From Chlorobiales bacterium (GTDB lineage: Bacteria > Bacteroidota > Chlorobiia > Chlorobiales > Chlorobiaceae), in the NCBI GenBank assembly GCA_022360415.1, contig JAKSDB010000086.1, positions 1-23,622 of the forward strand: a DNA stretch of 23,622 nucleotides. Reading direction: 5' to 3'. A program made the position numbers and the translations under genes. Shown here one piece after another: positions 1 to 7,595 of this stretch (within the stretch, counting starts at the first letter, position 1; every line of letters starts with the position of its first letter). The notes beneath the pieces were generated by a model that worked only from the letters and a program-made list of their open reading frames with translations, was not told the origin of the DNA and ran no database searches.

Positions 1-1
1 T

Positions 2-196
2 ACTGTTTTTGCCACTGTCGAACAGGTGCTGTCGGGAACATTTCAGGGAGGAAAGATAAATGTCTTCGGTCTGAAAGGCCGCTATACCGATTATGTCTAT
101 AACAGTAACAACAAGGTTCTTATCGGGGAAGACGTACACGGCAGAGTTGAAAAGATCCGTCAGCAGATTATTGATGGAGACCTGGTTATCGATTGA
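2..196 (+). CDS. C-terminal end of a BMP-family substrate-binding protein (partial)
   Basis: An open frame enters from the left edge and ends at TGA 194-196, giving about 64 residues. The pattern is a VLSGTFQGG segment, then an FGLKG segment, then a closing helix KIRQQIIDGDLVID. This resembles the C terminus of basic membrane protein (BMP/PnrA-like) lipoproteins, where a 'VLdGtfkgG..vfGL' segment is followed by '..k..Ii.GeikV'. Those proteins bind nucleosides or similar solutes for an ABC importer in the periplasm. The start, signal peptide and binding residues lie outside the window, so the ligand cannot be judged. The family call rests on a short tail and is moderate. Confidence 0.5.
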   Translation, partial: TVFATVEQVLSGTFQGGKINVFGLKGRYTDYVYNSNNKVLIGEDVHGRVEKIRQQIIDGDLVID

Positions 197-282
197 CCAC
201 CTTGTTTTGAGAAGGCGGATTGTTGCATACAGTATTACAGGCACAAGGAGTATGAAGGAGAATCCCTGAATAATAAAAAAAC

Positions 283-765
283 ATGAGAAAAATGAAGCAG
301 TCCATTACGTATTTGAAACAGGCGTGTGTTCTTCTTCTGTTCGCTGGCCTTACAGCCTGCGGCGGTGGCGAGAGGGAGGCTCTGAAAAGCGAGATCGAGC
401 AAACCCTGACAGAAGTCGGCGATGAGATCGTTGCGCTCAAAGCAGCCAAAATGGAGAGGCAAGGTGTTCTTGATGGATTGAGGGAGGATTTGAAATGGGA
501 GTACAGTGAAGATCTCGATAAGCTTGTCAGCCAATATGCGAGCGAATTTTCAAGGTTGAAGGATAATCTCGAGGAGCTGAACGAAATGTACGATGATGTC
601 AGCGGTTACCAGGAAAAACTCGGGGGAATGCCTCTTGAATACAGCATGAGGTTGATGAAGGAAATGCTGGAAGAGGATCGTAACCATTTCGAGGAAATTG
701 TTGAGGAAAATGAATCTGTTCAGGAAAAGTTTTTCGATCTGACTGACCAGCTTGATCAATTATAA
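283..765 (+). CDS. small coiled-coil lipoprotein, function unknown
   Basis: The 160-residue product begins with a basic n-region and a hydrophobic stretch ending in the lipobox LTAC (Cys26), followed by Gly-Gly-Gly. It is therefore probably a lipoprotein on the periplasmic side of a membrane. The rest is highly charged (Glu/Lys/Leu rich, no prolines for long stretches) and looks like one long helical coiled coil from about residue 30 to the end. I recognise no enzymatic motif. The start is uncertain: an AAGGAG at 255-260 is too far from ATG 283, and ATG 292 would also give a usable signal peptide. The gene is followed after 21 bases by the SDR gene on the same strand, so co-transcription is likely. 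Confidence 0.75.
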   Translation: MRKMKQSITYLKQACVLLLFAGLTACGGGEREALKSEIEQTLTEVGDEIVALKAAKMERQGVLDGLREDLKWEYSEDLDKLVSQYASEFSRLKDNLEELNEMYDDVSGYQEKLGGMPLEYSMRLMKEMLEEDRNHFEEIVEENESVQEKFFDLTDQLDQL

Positions 766-786
766 CAGTTTTACCATCCATAGCAG

Positions 787-1788
787 GTGCCCAAAAAGAT
801 ATTAGTGACCGGTGCTACCGGTTTTATCGGTTCACGTCTCGTAAGAAGGCTTCTTCAGGGCGACAATGATATATACGCTCTTGTTCGAAAGAGCTCCAAT
901 CTTGAACTGTTTGCGGACATTGCAGACAAGGTTCATCTTGTTGAGGGAGATATCACTATCGCTGATTCTCTCCGTAAAGCGTTGGAAGGGATGGACCAGG
1001 TTTACCATTCCGCGGGATACACATATATGGGCGGAGCGAACGGCAAAACCGGATTGCTTCATGCCATCAATGTCGACGGGACCCGCAACGTCATGGAGGC
1101 TTCACTTGAGCAGCAGGTGAAAAGAGTTGTTCATGTTAGCTCGATAACGGCTGTCGGGGTTGCAGCAAAAAACGGTAATCCTTGTGATGAATCATCGCCC
1201 TGGAATTTCGATGGCGTCGGTCTGCTCTACGCGGAAACCAAGCGCAAGGCTGAGCAGGAGGTCATAAGAGCTGTCGAAAAAGGTCTCGACTGTGTCATTG
1301 TCAATCCGGCTTTCGTATTCGGTGCCGGTGATGTCAACTTCAACGCGGGACGGTTAATCAAGGATGTCTATCAAAAAAAGATCCCTTTCTATCCTCTCGG
1401 CGGCGTCTGTGTTGTGGATGTGGAGATCGTTGTTGAGGCTGTCATTCGCGCAATGGAGGTCGGGCGAACAGGAGAGCGCTATATTCTCGGGGGAGACAAT
1501 TTGACATACAAAGAGCTTGGAGAAATAATCTCCCGCATAACCGGTACCAGGATGTTCATGCTGCCCCTTCCTTACCCGGTGGCAAAAATTCTTCATCATC
1601 TGCTGGTTCTGCTTCATACCAAAAACCGTGTTTCAAAGGTTTTCAATCCCACGATGTTCAGAGTAGCCTCGGAGTTCTTATATTTCTCTTCAGAGAAAGC
1701 TGTTCGAGAGCTTGGTCTGAGGTACGAGCCTATCGAACAGAGTATTCAGCGCGCTTTCGATTGGTATAAAAAGGAAGGGCTGCTTTAA
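787..1788 (+). CDS. extended SDR: NAD(P)-dependent epimerase/dehydratase (dihydroflavonol-reductase-like)
   Basis: This 333-residue protein starts at GTG (PKKILVTGATGFIG). The N-terminal Rossmann motif TGATGFIG (GxxGxxG, residues 9-15) binds NAD(P). A VSS segment near residue 118 and YAETK (Tyr148, Lys152) supply the Ser-Tyr-Lys catalytic set of extended short-chain dehydrogenases. The 'NVDGTRNVMEA' helix and the 'NPAFVFGAGD' loop are typical of the dihydroflavonol-4-reductase / 3-beta-HSD / HpnA-like branch, which acts on sugar nucleotides, sterol-like or small carbonyl substrates. The actual substrate cannot be read from the sequence. It sits 21 bases after the lipoprotein gene and 24 bases before the CBS/DUF294 gene. 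Confidence 0.88.
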   Translation: MPKKILVTGATGFIGSRLVRRLLQGDNDIYALVRKSSNLELFADIADKVHLVEGDITIADSLRKALEGMDQVYHSAGYTYMGGANGKTGLLHAINVDGTRNVMEASLEQQVKRVVHVSSITAVGVAAKNGNPCDESSPWNFDGVGLLYAETKRKAEQEVIRAVEKGLDCVIVNPAFVFGAGDVNFNAGRLIKDVYQKKIPFYPLGGVCVVDVEIVVEAVIRAMEVGRTGERYILGGDNLTYKELGEIISRITGTRMFMLPLPYPVAKILHHLLVLLHTKNRVSKVFNPTMFRVASEFLYFSSEKAVRELGLRYEPIEQSIQRAFDWYKKEGLL

Positions 1789-1812
1789 AGGGTAGCCTGA
1801 AAACACCTGTCT

Positions 1813-3765
1813 ATGCCTTCAAACACCATAGTTGAGAGGGTAGTTGCCGATCTGCAAAAATATCCTCCTTTCGACGATCTGGCTCCTGATGTCTTGCAGG
1901 ATCTTGCCGAGTCGATTTCCCTGACCTATCACGAGGAAGGTGAAGTGATTTTCAGCAAGGGCGACAGTCTGAAAGATCACGCTTTCATGGTGATGAAAGG
2001 GGCAGTACGTCTTTTCGACAGTATTGAAGGCAAGGAAGTATTGGTCGATCTTTGTGACGAGGGTGACATTTTCGGAGTAAGGGCCATTTTTGCACACCAC
2101 GATTATGTATTGACCGCTCAAGTCGCTGAAGAAAGCCTGCTCTTTGAACTGCCGGTCGATAAAATCAAGCATTTGCTGGAAACCAATCCCGGGGCTTCAC
2201 TCTTTTTTGCAGGTGCTTTCGCAAAAAGCGTCGAAGAGATCGAGCATACCCTGACCGAAGCTTTCGATGTAAGTCAACGTCTTTACAGGGAGGAGTCCTG
2301 CAACAACTTTCTGCAGAATGAAACCCTCGAGGTGACACCGGTTGCAAACGTTGTTACCTGTCCGCCGGATATCTCTATTCGGGAAGCGGCAAAGATCATG
2401 TCTGATCGGAATATCGGTTCGATAATTATTGTTTCACCGGAGAAACATCCACTCGGGATCATTACCGATACCGATCTTACCAAGAAGGTTGTTTCCAGAC
2501 CCGGGTCAATCAAGGAGGAGCCGGTCAGCAGCATTATGAGCAGTCCGGTCTACACGATCAGTGGCGGTAAAACCATTGCCGATATGGTGATGCTCATGGT
2601 GAAGACGAAACTGCGACATTTCTGCATAACCGAAGACGGTTCGCCTGACAGTCCGATAACAGGCATTATCTCGGAACACGACATCATTACCTCCGAGGGG
2701 AACAATCCGGCGGTTATCATGAAAGCGATCATGCAGGCCTCGAACCGTGACCAGCTCAAGGAACAGAGAGACAAGACGGAAAACCTGCTGCGCATTTACA
2801 TCGAGCAGGAGGTGGCCGTGCATTTTATTTCCAATATTGTGACGGAAATCAACGATGCAATCATTACAAGGGCGATTGATTTTTCCCTGGAAGAACTCGA
2901 AGAAGAGGAGGGGCGCAAGCGTCCTGAAATAGAGTTCTGCTGGCTGTCGCTCGGCAGTGAAGGCCGCAAGGAGCAGTTATTGCGAACCGACCAGGATAAT
3001 GCAATTCTCTATGCCGATCCTCCGTCGGAAGAGGCGGAGAGCATTCATGAGTATTTTCTTGCCCTCGGCCGAAAGGTAACCGGTATTCTCCAGCATTGCG
3101 GTTTTGTGAAATGCCCTGCGGACATCATGGCAAGCAACCCTGTCTGGTGCCAGCCGATATCGGTATGGAAAGGCTATTTTTCCAAATGGATCGTTACACC
3201 GGAACCGAAAGCGGTGATGCATTCGACAATTTTCTTTGATTTCAGGCCCGTATACGGCCAGGCGAAACTTGCCGCGGAATTGAAACAGGAGATTTTCGGA
3301 CTGATAGCAAAGAACAGGGGATTTCTCGGTTTTTTTGCTAAAAATGCATTGCAAAACCCGCCTCCGCTCGGCTTTTTCCGTAACTTTCTTGTGGAAAAAA
3401 GCCGTGACCATGCCAATGAGTTCGATATAAAGGCTCGCGCAATGATGCCCCTTTCCGATGCGGCAAGGGTGCTTGCCTATGAACTCAGGATACCGGAATT
3501 TTTCAGTACGGTCGAGCGTTTCAAGCGCCTTCAGGTTCTTGTGCCGGGCATGAAAGATCTCGGAACTGAAGCTGCTGCCGGATATGAGTTCCTGATCCGC
3601 TTGCGGGCGGTCAACGGTCTTGTTAACAAATCGTCAGGCCGCTACATCAAGCCGGAAACCCTCAACAAAATTGAACGGCAAACGCTCAGGAATGTTTTTT
3701 CGACCATAGAAAAAGTGCAGAAAACTCTGAACCTGAGATTCCAGCTCGATTATATTCGTGATTAA
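1813..3765 (+). CDS. cNMP-binding, CBS-pair and DUF294 nucleotidyltransferase signalling protein
   Basis: The 650-residue protein has several domains in series. Residues about 16-130 form a cyclic-nucleotide-binding (Crp-like) jelly roll ('EEGEVIFSKGD', 'GDIFGVRAIF'). Residues about 178-305 form a tandem CBS pair ('ISIREAAKIMSDRNIGSIII', 'GIITDTDLTKKV', 'HDIITSEG'), which usually senses adenine nucleotides. Residues about 335-475 are a DUF294 putative nucleotidyltransferase whose active-site signature is readable: GS at 381-382 and DxD at Asp392 and Asp394, as in GlnD/KNTase-fold enzymes. The remainder matches the DUF294 C-terminal helical domain. The architecture suggests a cytosolic sensor that modifies a protein or nucleotide in response to ligand; the target is unknown. 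Its stop overlaps the GTG start of the exonuclease gene, a sign of coupled translation. Confidence 0.9.
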   Translation: MPSNTIVERVVADLQKYPPFDDLAPDVLQDLAESISLTYHEEGEVIFSKGDSLKDHAFMVMKGAVRLFDSIEGKEVLVDLCDEGDIFGVRAIFAHHDYVLTAQVAEESLLFELPVDKIKHLLETNPGASLFFAGAFAKSVEEIEHTLTEAFDVSQRLYREESCNNFLQNETLEVTPVANVVTCPPDISIREAAKIMSDRNIGSIIIVSPEKHPLGIITDTDLTKKVVSRPGSIKEEPVSSIMSSPVYTISGGKTIADMVMLMVKTKLRHFCITEDGSPDSPITGIISEHDIITSEGNNPAVIMKAIMQASNRDQLKEQRDKTENLLRIYIEQEVAVHFISNIVTEINDAIITRAIDFSLEELEEEEGRKRPEIEFCWLSLGSEGRKEQLLRTDQDNAILYADPPSEEAESIHEYFLALGRKVTGILQHCGFVKCPADIMASNPVWCQPISVWKGYFSKWIVTPEPKAVMHSTIFFDFRPVYGQAKLAAELKQEIFGLIAKNRGFLGFFAKNALQNPPPLGFFRNFLVEKSRDHANEFDIKARAMMPLSDAARVLAYELRIPEFFSTVERFKRLQVLVPGMKDLGTEAAAGYEFLIRLRAVNGLVNKSSGRYIKPETLNKIERQTLRNVFSTIEKVQKTLNLRFQLDYIRD

Positions 3766-4456
3766 CCTCCTGGCAAAAAAAAATGCAATACGCCGTTGCA
3801 AACAAGGAAAGCTCCCTGCCGACATTTGCGGCTATGTAAACACTTTTGCCGGGGCCACAGATATTGACCGGCCACTTGGAGAGGTACGCTATATTGTTTT
3901 CGATACGGAAACGACCGGTTTTGACACGGCAAAAGACTCTGTAATATCAATCGGGGCAATCGCTCTCAACGGAACCCGGATCAAGGTGGAAGAATCATTT
4001 GAGGTGCTGATCCGCAGGGATAGCGTAGGCGACAGCAATGCTGTGACCACACATGGGTTGCTTTTGCGTGACCTTCACGAGGGCAGGGATGAAAAAGAAG
4101 CTGTAAAGAGTTTTCTCGACTATTTGGGGAACAGCGTCCTTGTCGCACAGCATGCGGATTTCGATGTCACCATGATAAACCGCATGCTTAATAAGCAATA
4201 CGGGTTTGAGCTGTTCAATGATGTTATCGACACGGCGAGTCTGGCAAAAAGGCTTGAAAAAGGGCCGTATTACAATCTTGCGCACAAAAGCGGAGAATAC
4301 CGACTGGATGTTCTCCTTGAACGCTACAATATCCGTTTATACGACCGCCACACCGCTGCAGGCGATGCGTTTCTCACGGCTCAATTGTTTCAGATGCTTC
4401 TTTTTAAGGCAGGGTATGCAGGGATAAAAACGCTGAGGGAGTTGTTGTTGAAATGA
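3758..4456 (+). CDS. DnaQ-like (DEDDh) 3'-5' exonuclease
   Basis: The 232-residue protein carries the three exonuclease motifs of the DEDDh superfamily: ExoI FDTETTG, ExoII with HADFD (Asp coordinating metal) and ExoIII with RHTAAGDA (His plus Asp). This predicts a two-metal 3'-5' exonuclease acting on DNA or RNA ends, related to DNA polymerase III epsilon but free-standing. The domain begins near residue 44, so the first 40 or so residues, which start from a GTG overlapping the previous stop by 8 bases, are a basic extension and the true start could be internal. The overlap with the cNMP/CBS/DUF294 gene argues for joint expression. Pairings of DUF294 proteins with such exonucleases are, to my knowledge, recurrent in bacteria, but the joint function is not clear from sequence. 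Confidence 0.88.
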   Translation: MINLLAKKNAIRRCKQGKLPADICGYVNTFAGATDIDRPLGEVRYIVFDTETTGFDTAKDSVISIGAIALNGTRIKVEESFEVLIRRDSVGDSNAVTTHGLLLRDLHEGRDEKEAVKSFLDYLGNSVLVAQHADFDVTMINRMLNKQYGFELFNDVIDTASLAKRLEKGPYYNLAHKSGEYRLDVLLERYNIRLYDRHTAAGDAFLTAQLFQMLLFKAGYAGIKTLRELLLK

Positions 4457-4508
4457 AGGAGCCGGAAATCTGTTGATTTGTTTATTTGTTGAACTGTTGA
4501 GTTTTCCA
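4457..4508. repeat. TTG-rich imperfect short repeat in a convergent gap
   Basis: Between the exonuclease and the convergent methyltransferase gene lies a T/G-rich spacer with imperfect repeats of 'TGTTGA' and 'TTTGTT' spanning 4481-4503. No hairpin with a U-tract is visible, so I cannot call a terminator for either gene. It may be low-complexity spacer DNA only. Confidence 0.35.
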
Positions 4509-5282
4509 TTACCCATTCTCCGTCTTTCTCGCGAAGATCATCATTCTCGACGAGGTTTCATCGGCGTAAGCCGATCCTTCATAATCCCCGAAAACCTTCT
4601 CGACGGTAAAACCGGCCTCGCCAAGCATCTTTTCAATTGATTCGGGTTCGTAGAGCCTTACAGACTCTTCAAAACTGATTGAATCATCGGGAGAACTGAT
4701 GGTGATCTGCTTGACAATCCTGCCCGCTTCAATACGGCGCTTTTCGAGAACCTGAAGACCTTTGATGGTTCTGCTGGATACAGGAACAAGTTTTTTTTTC
4801 AGGTAGACCGGATTGATCAGGTCGAGGATATACCAGCCGTCTTTTTTCAGGCTTCTGTGAACGTTCAGAAGAACCCGCAGGTCTTCTTCTTTTGTTCTGA
4901 AGTAGCCGAAGCTCGAAAAAAGCTGCACCACGAGATCATATGCGTTTTCAGCCGTGATATCCCGCATATCCTGTCGTGTGCATTCGAGAGATATGTTTTC
5001 CCGTTCAGCCTCTGTACGTGTGCATTCGAGCAGGAAAGGGGAAAGATCGTTTGCAGTCGTTCTAAACCCCCGTCGTGCCAGCTCCAGTGCATGACGTCCG
5101 GCGCCGCAGGCAATGTCCATAACACGAATATCCGATGGCGTCAGGTTCTCGATCCCGGTTTGACGAAGAATGGTTTCGATGCAGGTTTTTGCTTCAGCAT
5201 TGTCCCTGTGGCTGTAGACCTTGAGGTAAAGGGAGTGATTGAACCACTCGGCAAACCATTCCTTTTCAGGCGTGTCGGACAT
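4509..5282 (-). CDS. class I SAM-dependent methyltransferase
   Basis: This 257-residue Rossmann-fold methyltransferase has motif I as DIACGAGRH (residues 56-64), a following acidic position in the 'TTANDLSPFLL' strand, and 'DLVVQLFSSFGYF' as the motif IV region. The C-terminal strands ('MLGEAGFTVEKVFGDYEGSAY') are typical of the Methyltransf_11/25 class that modifies small molecules. Substrate is not determined; no partner biosynthetic genes adjoin it. It is monocistronic or read from a promoter between 5283 and 5394, because a terminator-like hairpin separates it from the small gene upstream on the same strand. Confidence 0.85.
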   Translation of the reverse strand: MSDTPEKEWFAEWFNHSLYLKVYSHRDNAEAKTCIETILRQTGIENLTPSDIRVMDIACGAGRHALELARRGFRTTANDLSPFLLECTRTEAERENISLECTRQDMRDITAENAYDLVVQLFSSFGYFRTKEEDLRVLLNVHRSLKKDGWYILDLINPVYLKKKLVPVSSRTIKGLQVLEKRRIEAGRIVKQITISSPDDSISFEESVRLYEPESIEKMLGEAGFTVEKVFGDYEGSAYADETSSRMMIFARKTENG

Positions 5283-5394
5283 AAGATTCTTTTTTTATGG
5301 AGAAATTTATACGCACCTCTGTAGAGCGATTGAAGAAGCGTACCGGAGATGCGTGGCACAAAGAATGCAGTTGCCAACTTGAGATACTCGACAT

Positions 5395-5426
5395 AGAAAA
5401 AGAAAAAGCCGTGATGTTGTCACGGC
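5395..5426 (-). terminator. Rho-independent terminator of the small basic-protein gene
   Basis: Read on the minus strand, a perfect 7-bp stem (GCCGTGA/TCACGGC, arms 5420-5426 and 5408-5414) with a 5-nt loop is followed directly by a run of T residues broken by single C's (5396-5407 on the plus strand is A-rich). It lies 23 bases beyond the stop of the minus-strand gene ending at 5450, the right place and orientation to end its transcript. Confidence 0.8.
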
Positions 5427-5449
5427 TTGCCATCGCATGAAAGCTGCGC

Positions 5450-5644
5450 TTACCTGGTAGCATTGCCGATGAAATCTGCAAGGACTTTCTGATCGTTTTC
5501 GCCGTTTGGAATTCGAACGTTTTTCTCCATGAATTTCCAGGCGTTTGTTTTCTCCGACTTGACAGAATAGACAAGCTTGGCAACCTTGAAATCACTTCCG
5601 CCTTTTTTCGATGTCTTCTCGCCGAATGTTTGTTTCTTGGCCAT
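5450..5644 (-). CDS. small basic protein resembling DUF4295 ribosome-associated proteins
   Basis: A 64-residue lysine-rich protein opening MAKKQTFGEK. The pattern 'MAKK ... KVAKLVYSVKSEKTNAWKF ... EKNV' resembles the DUF4295 family of Bacteroidota ('MAKK ... F.KVIKMVKSPKTGAYTF.EE.V'), a small protein encoded near ribosomal protein genes there. As I recall, it has been found in Flavobacterium ribosomes as bL38; that recollection should be checked. No ribosomal genes adjoin this copy. The reading is supported by the small size, high basic content and the strong terminator just downstream, which implies an independent, possibly abundant transcript. No convincing Shine-Dalgarno is seen before ATG 5644. 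The family match is by eye and tentative. Confidence 0.65.
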   Translation of the reverse strand: MAKKQTFGEKTSKKGGSDFKVAKLVYSVKSEKTNAWKFMEKNVRIPNGENDQKVLADFIGNATR

Positions 5645-5961
5645 AACTCAGGAATCGGTTATTTGAATCGTCCCGCAGGAAAATCCTGCAAAAAATTGAG
5701 AAGCAATGTAAGAAAAAAACTGATGACCGGCAAGCAGTGGGAAAAGCCAAAAGTGAGATGTCAAAAACCCCGAAGGTGATAATTATTGAAAAGAGAGGGT
5801 GAGGACTTTCTTCGGACGCTCTCAGGTAAAAATCTCTTTCGTTAGGAAGCCAAAGAGCATGGATCAGGTAAAAGAGTCACAGTAAAAGCTTTTATCCGGA
5901 TTAGATTTTCCAAAATGTCATACATTAACATTACAATATTTTTTCAGCAAATTCCGGGTTC
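5645..5961. other. 317-bp divergent intergenic region, no gene seen
   Basis: This separates the minus-strand small-protein gene from the plus-strand DUF2059-TonB gene, so it should contain promoters for both. I see no strong -35/-10 pair; TACAAT at 5932-5937 is a possible -10 for the rightward gene but lacks a good partner. No tRNA-like or riboswitch-like fold stands out. Confidence 0.5.
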
Positions 5962-6753
5962 ATGAACAAAAACAAAATTTTAGATGCAGCGAGAGCAATA
6001 GCTGCGGTGACAGTCTTGTTTGGCTACTTTTCCATGTCTCCGACAGTTTATGCCATCACAAAAGCTAAGGAGCTGTCCATAAAAGAGCTTTTGGCGTTTA
6101 ATAAAGCCTCGAGAACGATTGAATTTGCGGACTTTGTAACTGACTTTATGATTATGTATGTGAAAAAAAGCGGTCGGGAATTTCCAAAAGAAGCTGAATA
6201 TGCATTATCCAAAGTAGTTCAAGAGGTTGCTCAAGAGCGTTTGGACGATATGGATGACCAAGTGATTCAGATATATGACAAGTACTTCACTCATAATGAA
6301 ATAAAGCAGCTTCTCGACTTCTACAAATCACCTGTAGGCAGAAAGCTTGAAAGAGTGGCAGCTCCAATGAATAAAGATGTTTTTTCTGTTTCTTTTCAAT
6401 GGGGAGTGGAGCTTGGTGGTGTGATCATGGAGGACATTCAAGCAAGTATAGCTGGTTATCGTGATGCTGTCGAAGAATCGACAATGCCTGCTTTTCTGTA
6501 TCGTAAAAAACTCGAATATCCGGAAAATGCTATTAAGAAAGGAATCGAAGGCAAGATTTTGGTTGCAGTGCTGATTGATGAAAAGGGAAAACCAGTAAAA
6601 GCAAAAGTCCTGAAGCGTATTCCTGAGGAGTACAATGGATTTGATGCTGCTGGTATCGATATGGTTATGCAGTCTACATATTCGCCAAGAACCGTCAAAG
6701 GCTCACCCGTTAAAGCGTGGTTGACTGTGCCTCTTGCTTTTTCCTTGGAATAA
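5962..6753 (+). CDS. exported DUF2059-TonB_C fusion protein
   Basis: The 263-residue protein has a signal peptide ending near TVYA-ITK (about residue 31), so it is expected in the periplasm with no lasting membrane anchor. Residues about 85-165 are a DUF2059 helical domain ('IYDKYFTHNEIKQLLDFYKSPVGRKL'). Residues about 178-262 form a TonB C-terminal domain: 'YPENAIKKGIEGKILVAVLI', 'DEKGKPVKAKVL' and 'FDAAGIDMVMQSTYSPR' fit the TonB_C pattern of YP..A...gieG.v.v...id..G. TonB normally transmits inner-membrane energy to outer-membrane receptors through this domain, but here the usual N-terminal helix and proline-rich spanner are missing. Role unknown. The next gene is a DUF2059 paralogue. Confidence 0.8.
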   Translation: MNKNKILDAARAIAAVTVLFGYFSMSPTVYAITKAKELSIKELLAFNKASRTIEFADFVTDFMIMYVKKSGREFPKEAEYALSKVVQEVAQERLDDMDDQVIQIYDKYFTHNEIKQLLDFYKSPVGRKLERVAAPMNKDVFSVSFQWGVELGGVIMEDIQASIAGYRDAVEESTMPAFLYRKKLEYPENAIKKGIEGKILVAVLIDEKGKPVKAKVLKRIPEEYNGFDAAGIDMVMQSTYSPRTVKGSPVKAWLTVPLAFSLE

Positions 6754-6787
6754 TCAGAACCGTTTCATTTTAAATGAAAAAAGACAT

Positions 6788-7303
6788 ATGAGTATTGGTA
6801 AATTGATTTCATGGCTGTATAGCACCGGCATGTGGGCTGTAATTGTTCATGTTTGTTTGTACGTCCCTGCTGCCTATGCAATTACTTATGAAAAAGAGAG
6901 AGATATTAAAATATTGATTGATCTGAATCGCGCTGAAGCCGAAGTTACTGAAGAACTGGCGGAGACGATGGTTGCTTTTCTTATTGCAGAATTCAGAAAA
7001 AAAGATCCCGGCTTTTCAAAAGAAGCCGAGCACTTTATCTCAGGTATTGTTTATAACGCGGTGATGAAAAAGGCATCAGATTTGAAAGAGCAATTAGTGC
7101 CAATATATGACAAGTATTATACCCATAGGGATATAGTTAAACTCATTGATTTTTATCGGTCTTCTGTTGGGGTCAAGTATGCGACAGTGATGAACCCAAT
7201 GATGCAAGAGATGATGCCTGTGGCACAGCAGTGGGCATCTGAGATTTCACCGATCATTATGGACAGGTTGAAAAAAGAGTTGGTTAAGCAAGGTAAAATG
7301 TGA
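6788..7303 (+). CDS. exported DUF2059 protein, paralogue of the preceding gene
   Basis: A 171-residue protein with a signal peptide ending AAYA-ITY, almost the same cleavage context as the preceding protein (TVYA-ITK), followed by a matching helical domain: 'IYDKYYTHRDIVKLIDFYRSSVG' here against 'IYDKYFTHNEIKQLLDFYKSPVG' there. It lacks the TonB_C domain and ends with the DUF2059 helices, so the pair is a tandem duplication followed by domain gain or loss. I chose ATG 6788 rather than the in-frame ATG 6734 because the latter would overlap the preceding gene and place an unlikely charged stretch before the signal peptide. The gap of 34 bases suggests one transcript. Confidence 0.8.
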   Translation: MSIGKLISWLYSTGMWAVIVHVCLYVPAAYAITYEKERDIKILIDLNRAEAEVTEELAETMVAFLIAEFRKKDPGFSKEAEHFISGIVYNAVMKKASDLKEQLVPIYDKYYTHRDIVKLIDFYRSSVGVKYATVMNPMMQEMMPVAQQWASEISPIIMDRLKKELVKQGKM

Positions 7304-7595
7304 CAAGAAACTTTTCATGTTTGCAGAATCAGTTAGGCCTGGGTCTGGCGGAAACATGTGGCCGGTTGCATGAGAATGTCGAATGATTTTGGCTGTTTCA
7401 GCAGGAATTGCGAAATTCATGTAAAGGTTCTCCGATTTGTACCCCCGAAACCAAGTGTACATCAAACATTTTAAAAGCGTTCCTGCGGCACGGGGATAGA
7501 GCTTTTTTATTCGATTTGGCTCGGATGAGGAAGCAACGACAGCGGAACCCATTGTGATGTAAGGCAGTCTACCCTCAAAACCGGACAATTGGCGT
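7304..7595. other. 292-bp intergenic stretch before the radical SAM gene
   Basis: No plus-strand gene is credible here. A 113-codon minus-strand reading frame (7247-7588) spans it but has no recognisable domain and an odd composition, and I treat it as chance. No terminator with a U-tract and no clear promoter is visible, and the radical SAM ATG at 7596 lacks an obvious Shine-Dalgarno. Confidence 0.4.

Noticed and set aside
4857..5324. A 155-codon plus-strand frame antisense to the methyltransferase
   Set aside because: It is the shadow of a gene with clear SAM-binding motifs; the antisense translation is cysteine-rich and featureless.
7247..7588. A 113-codon minus-strand open frame across the gap before the radical SAM gene
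   Set aside because: It overlaps the end of the DUF2059 gene, has no recognisable domain or ribosome site, and its composition does not resemble the neighbouring proteins.
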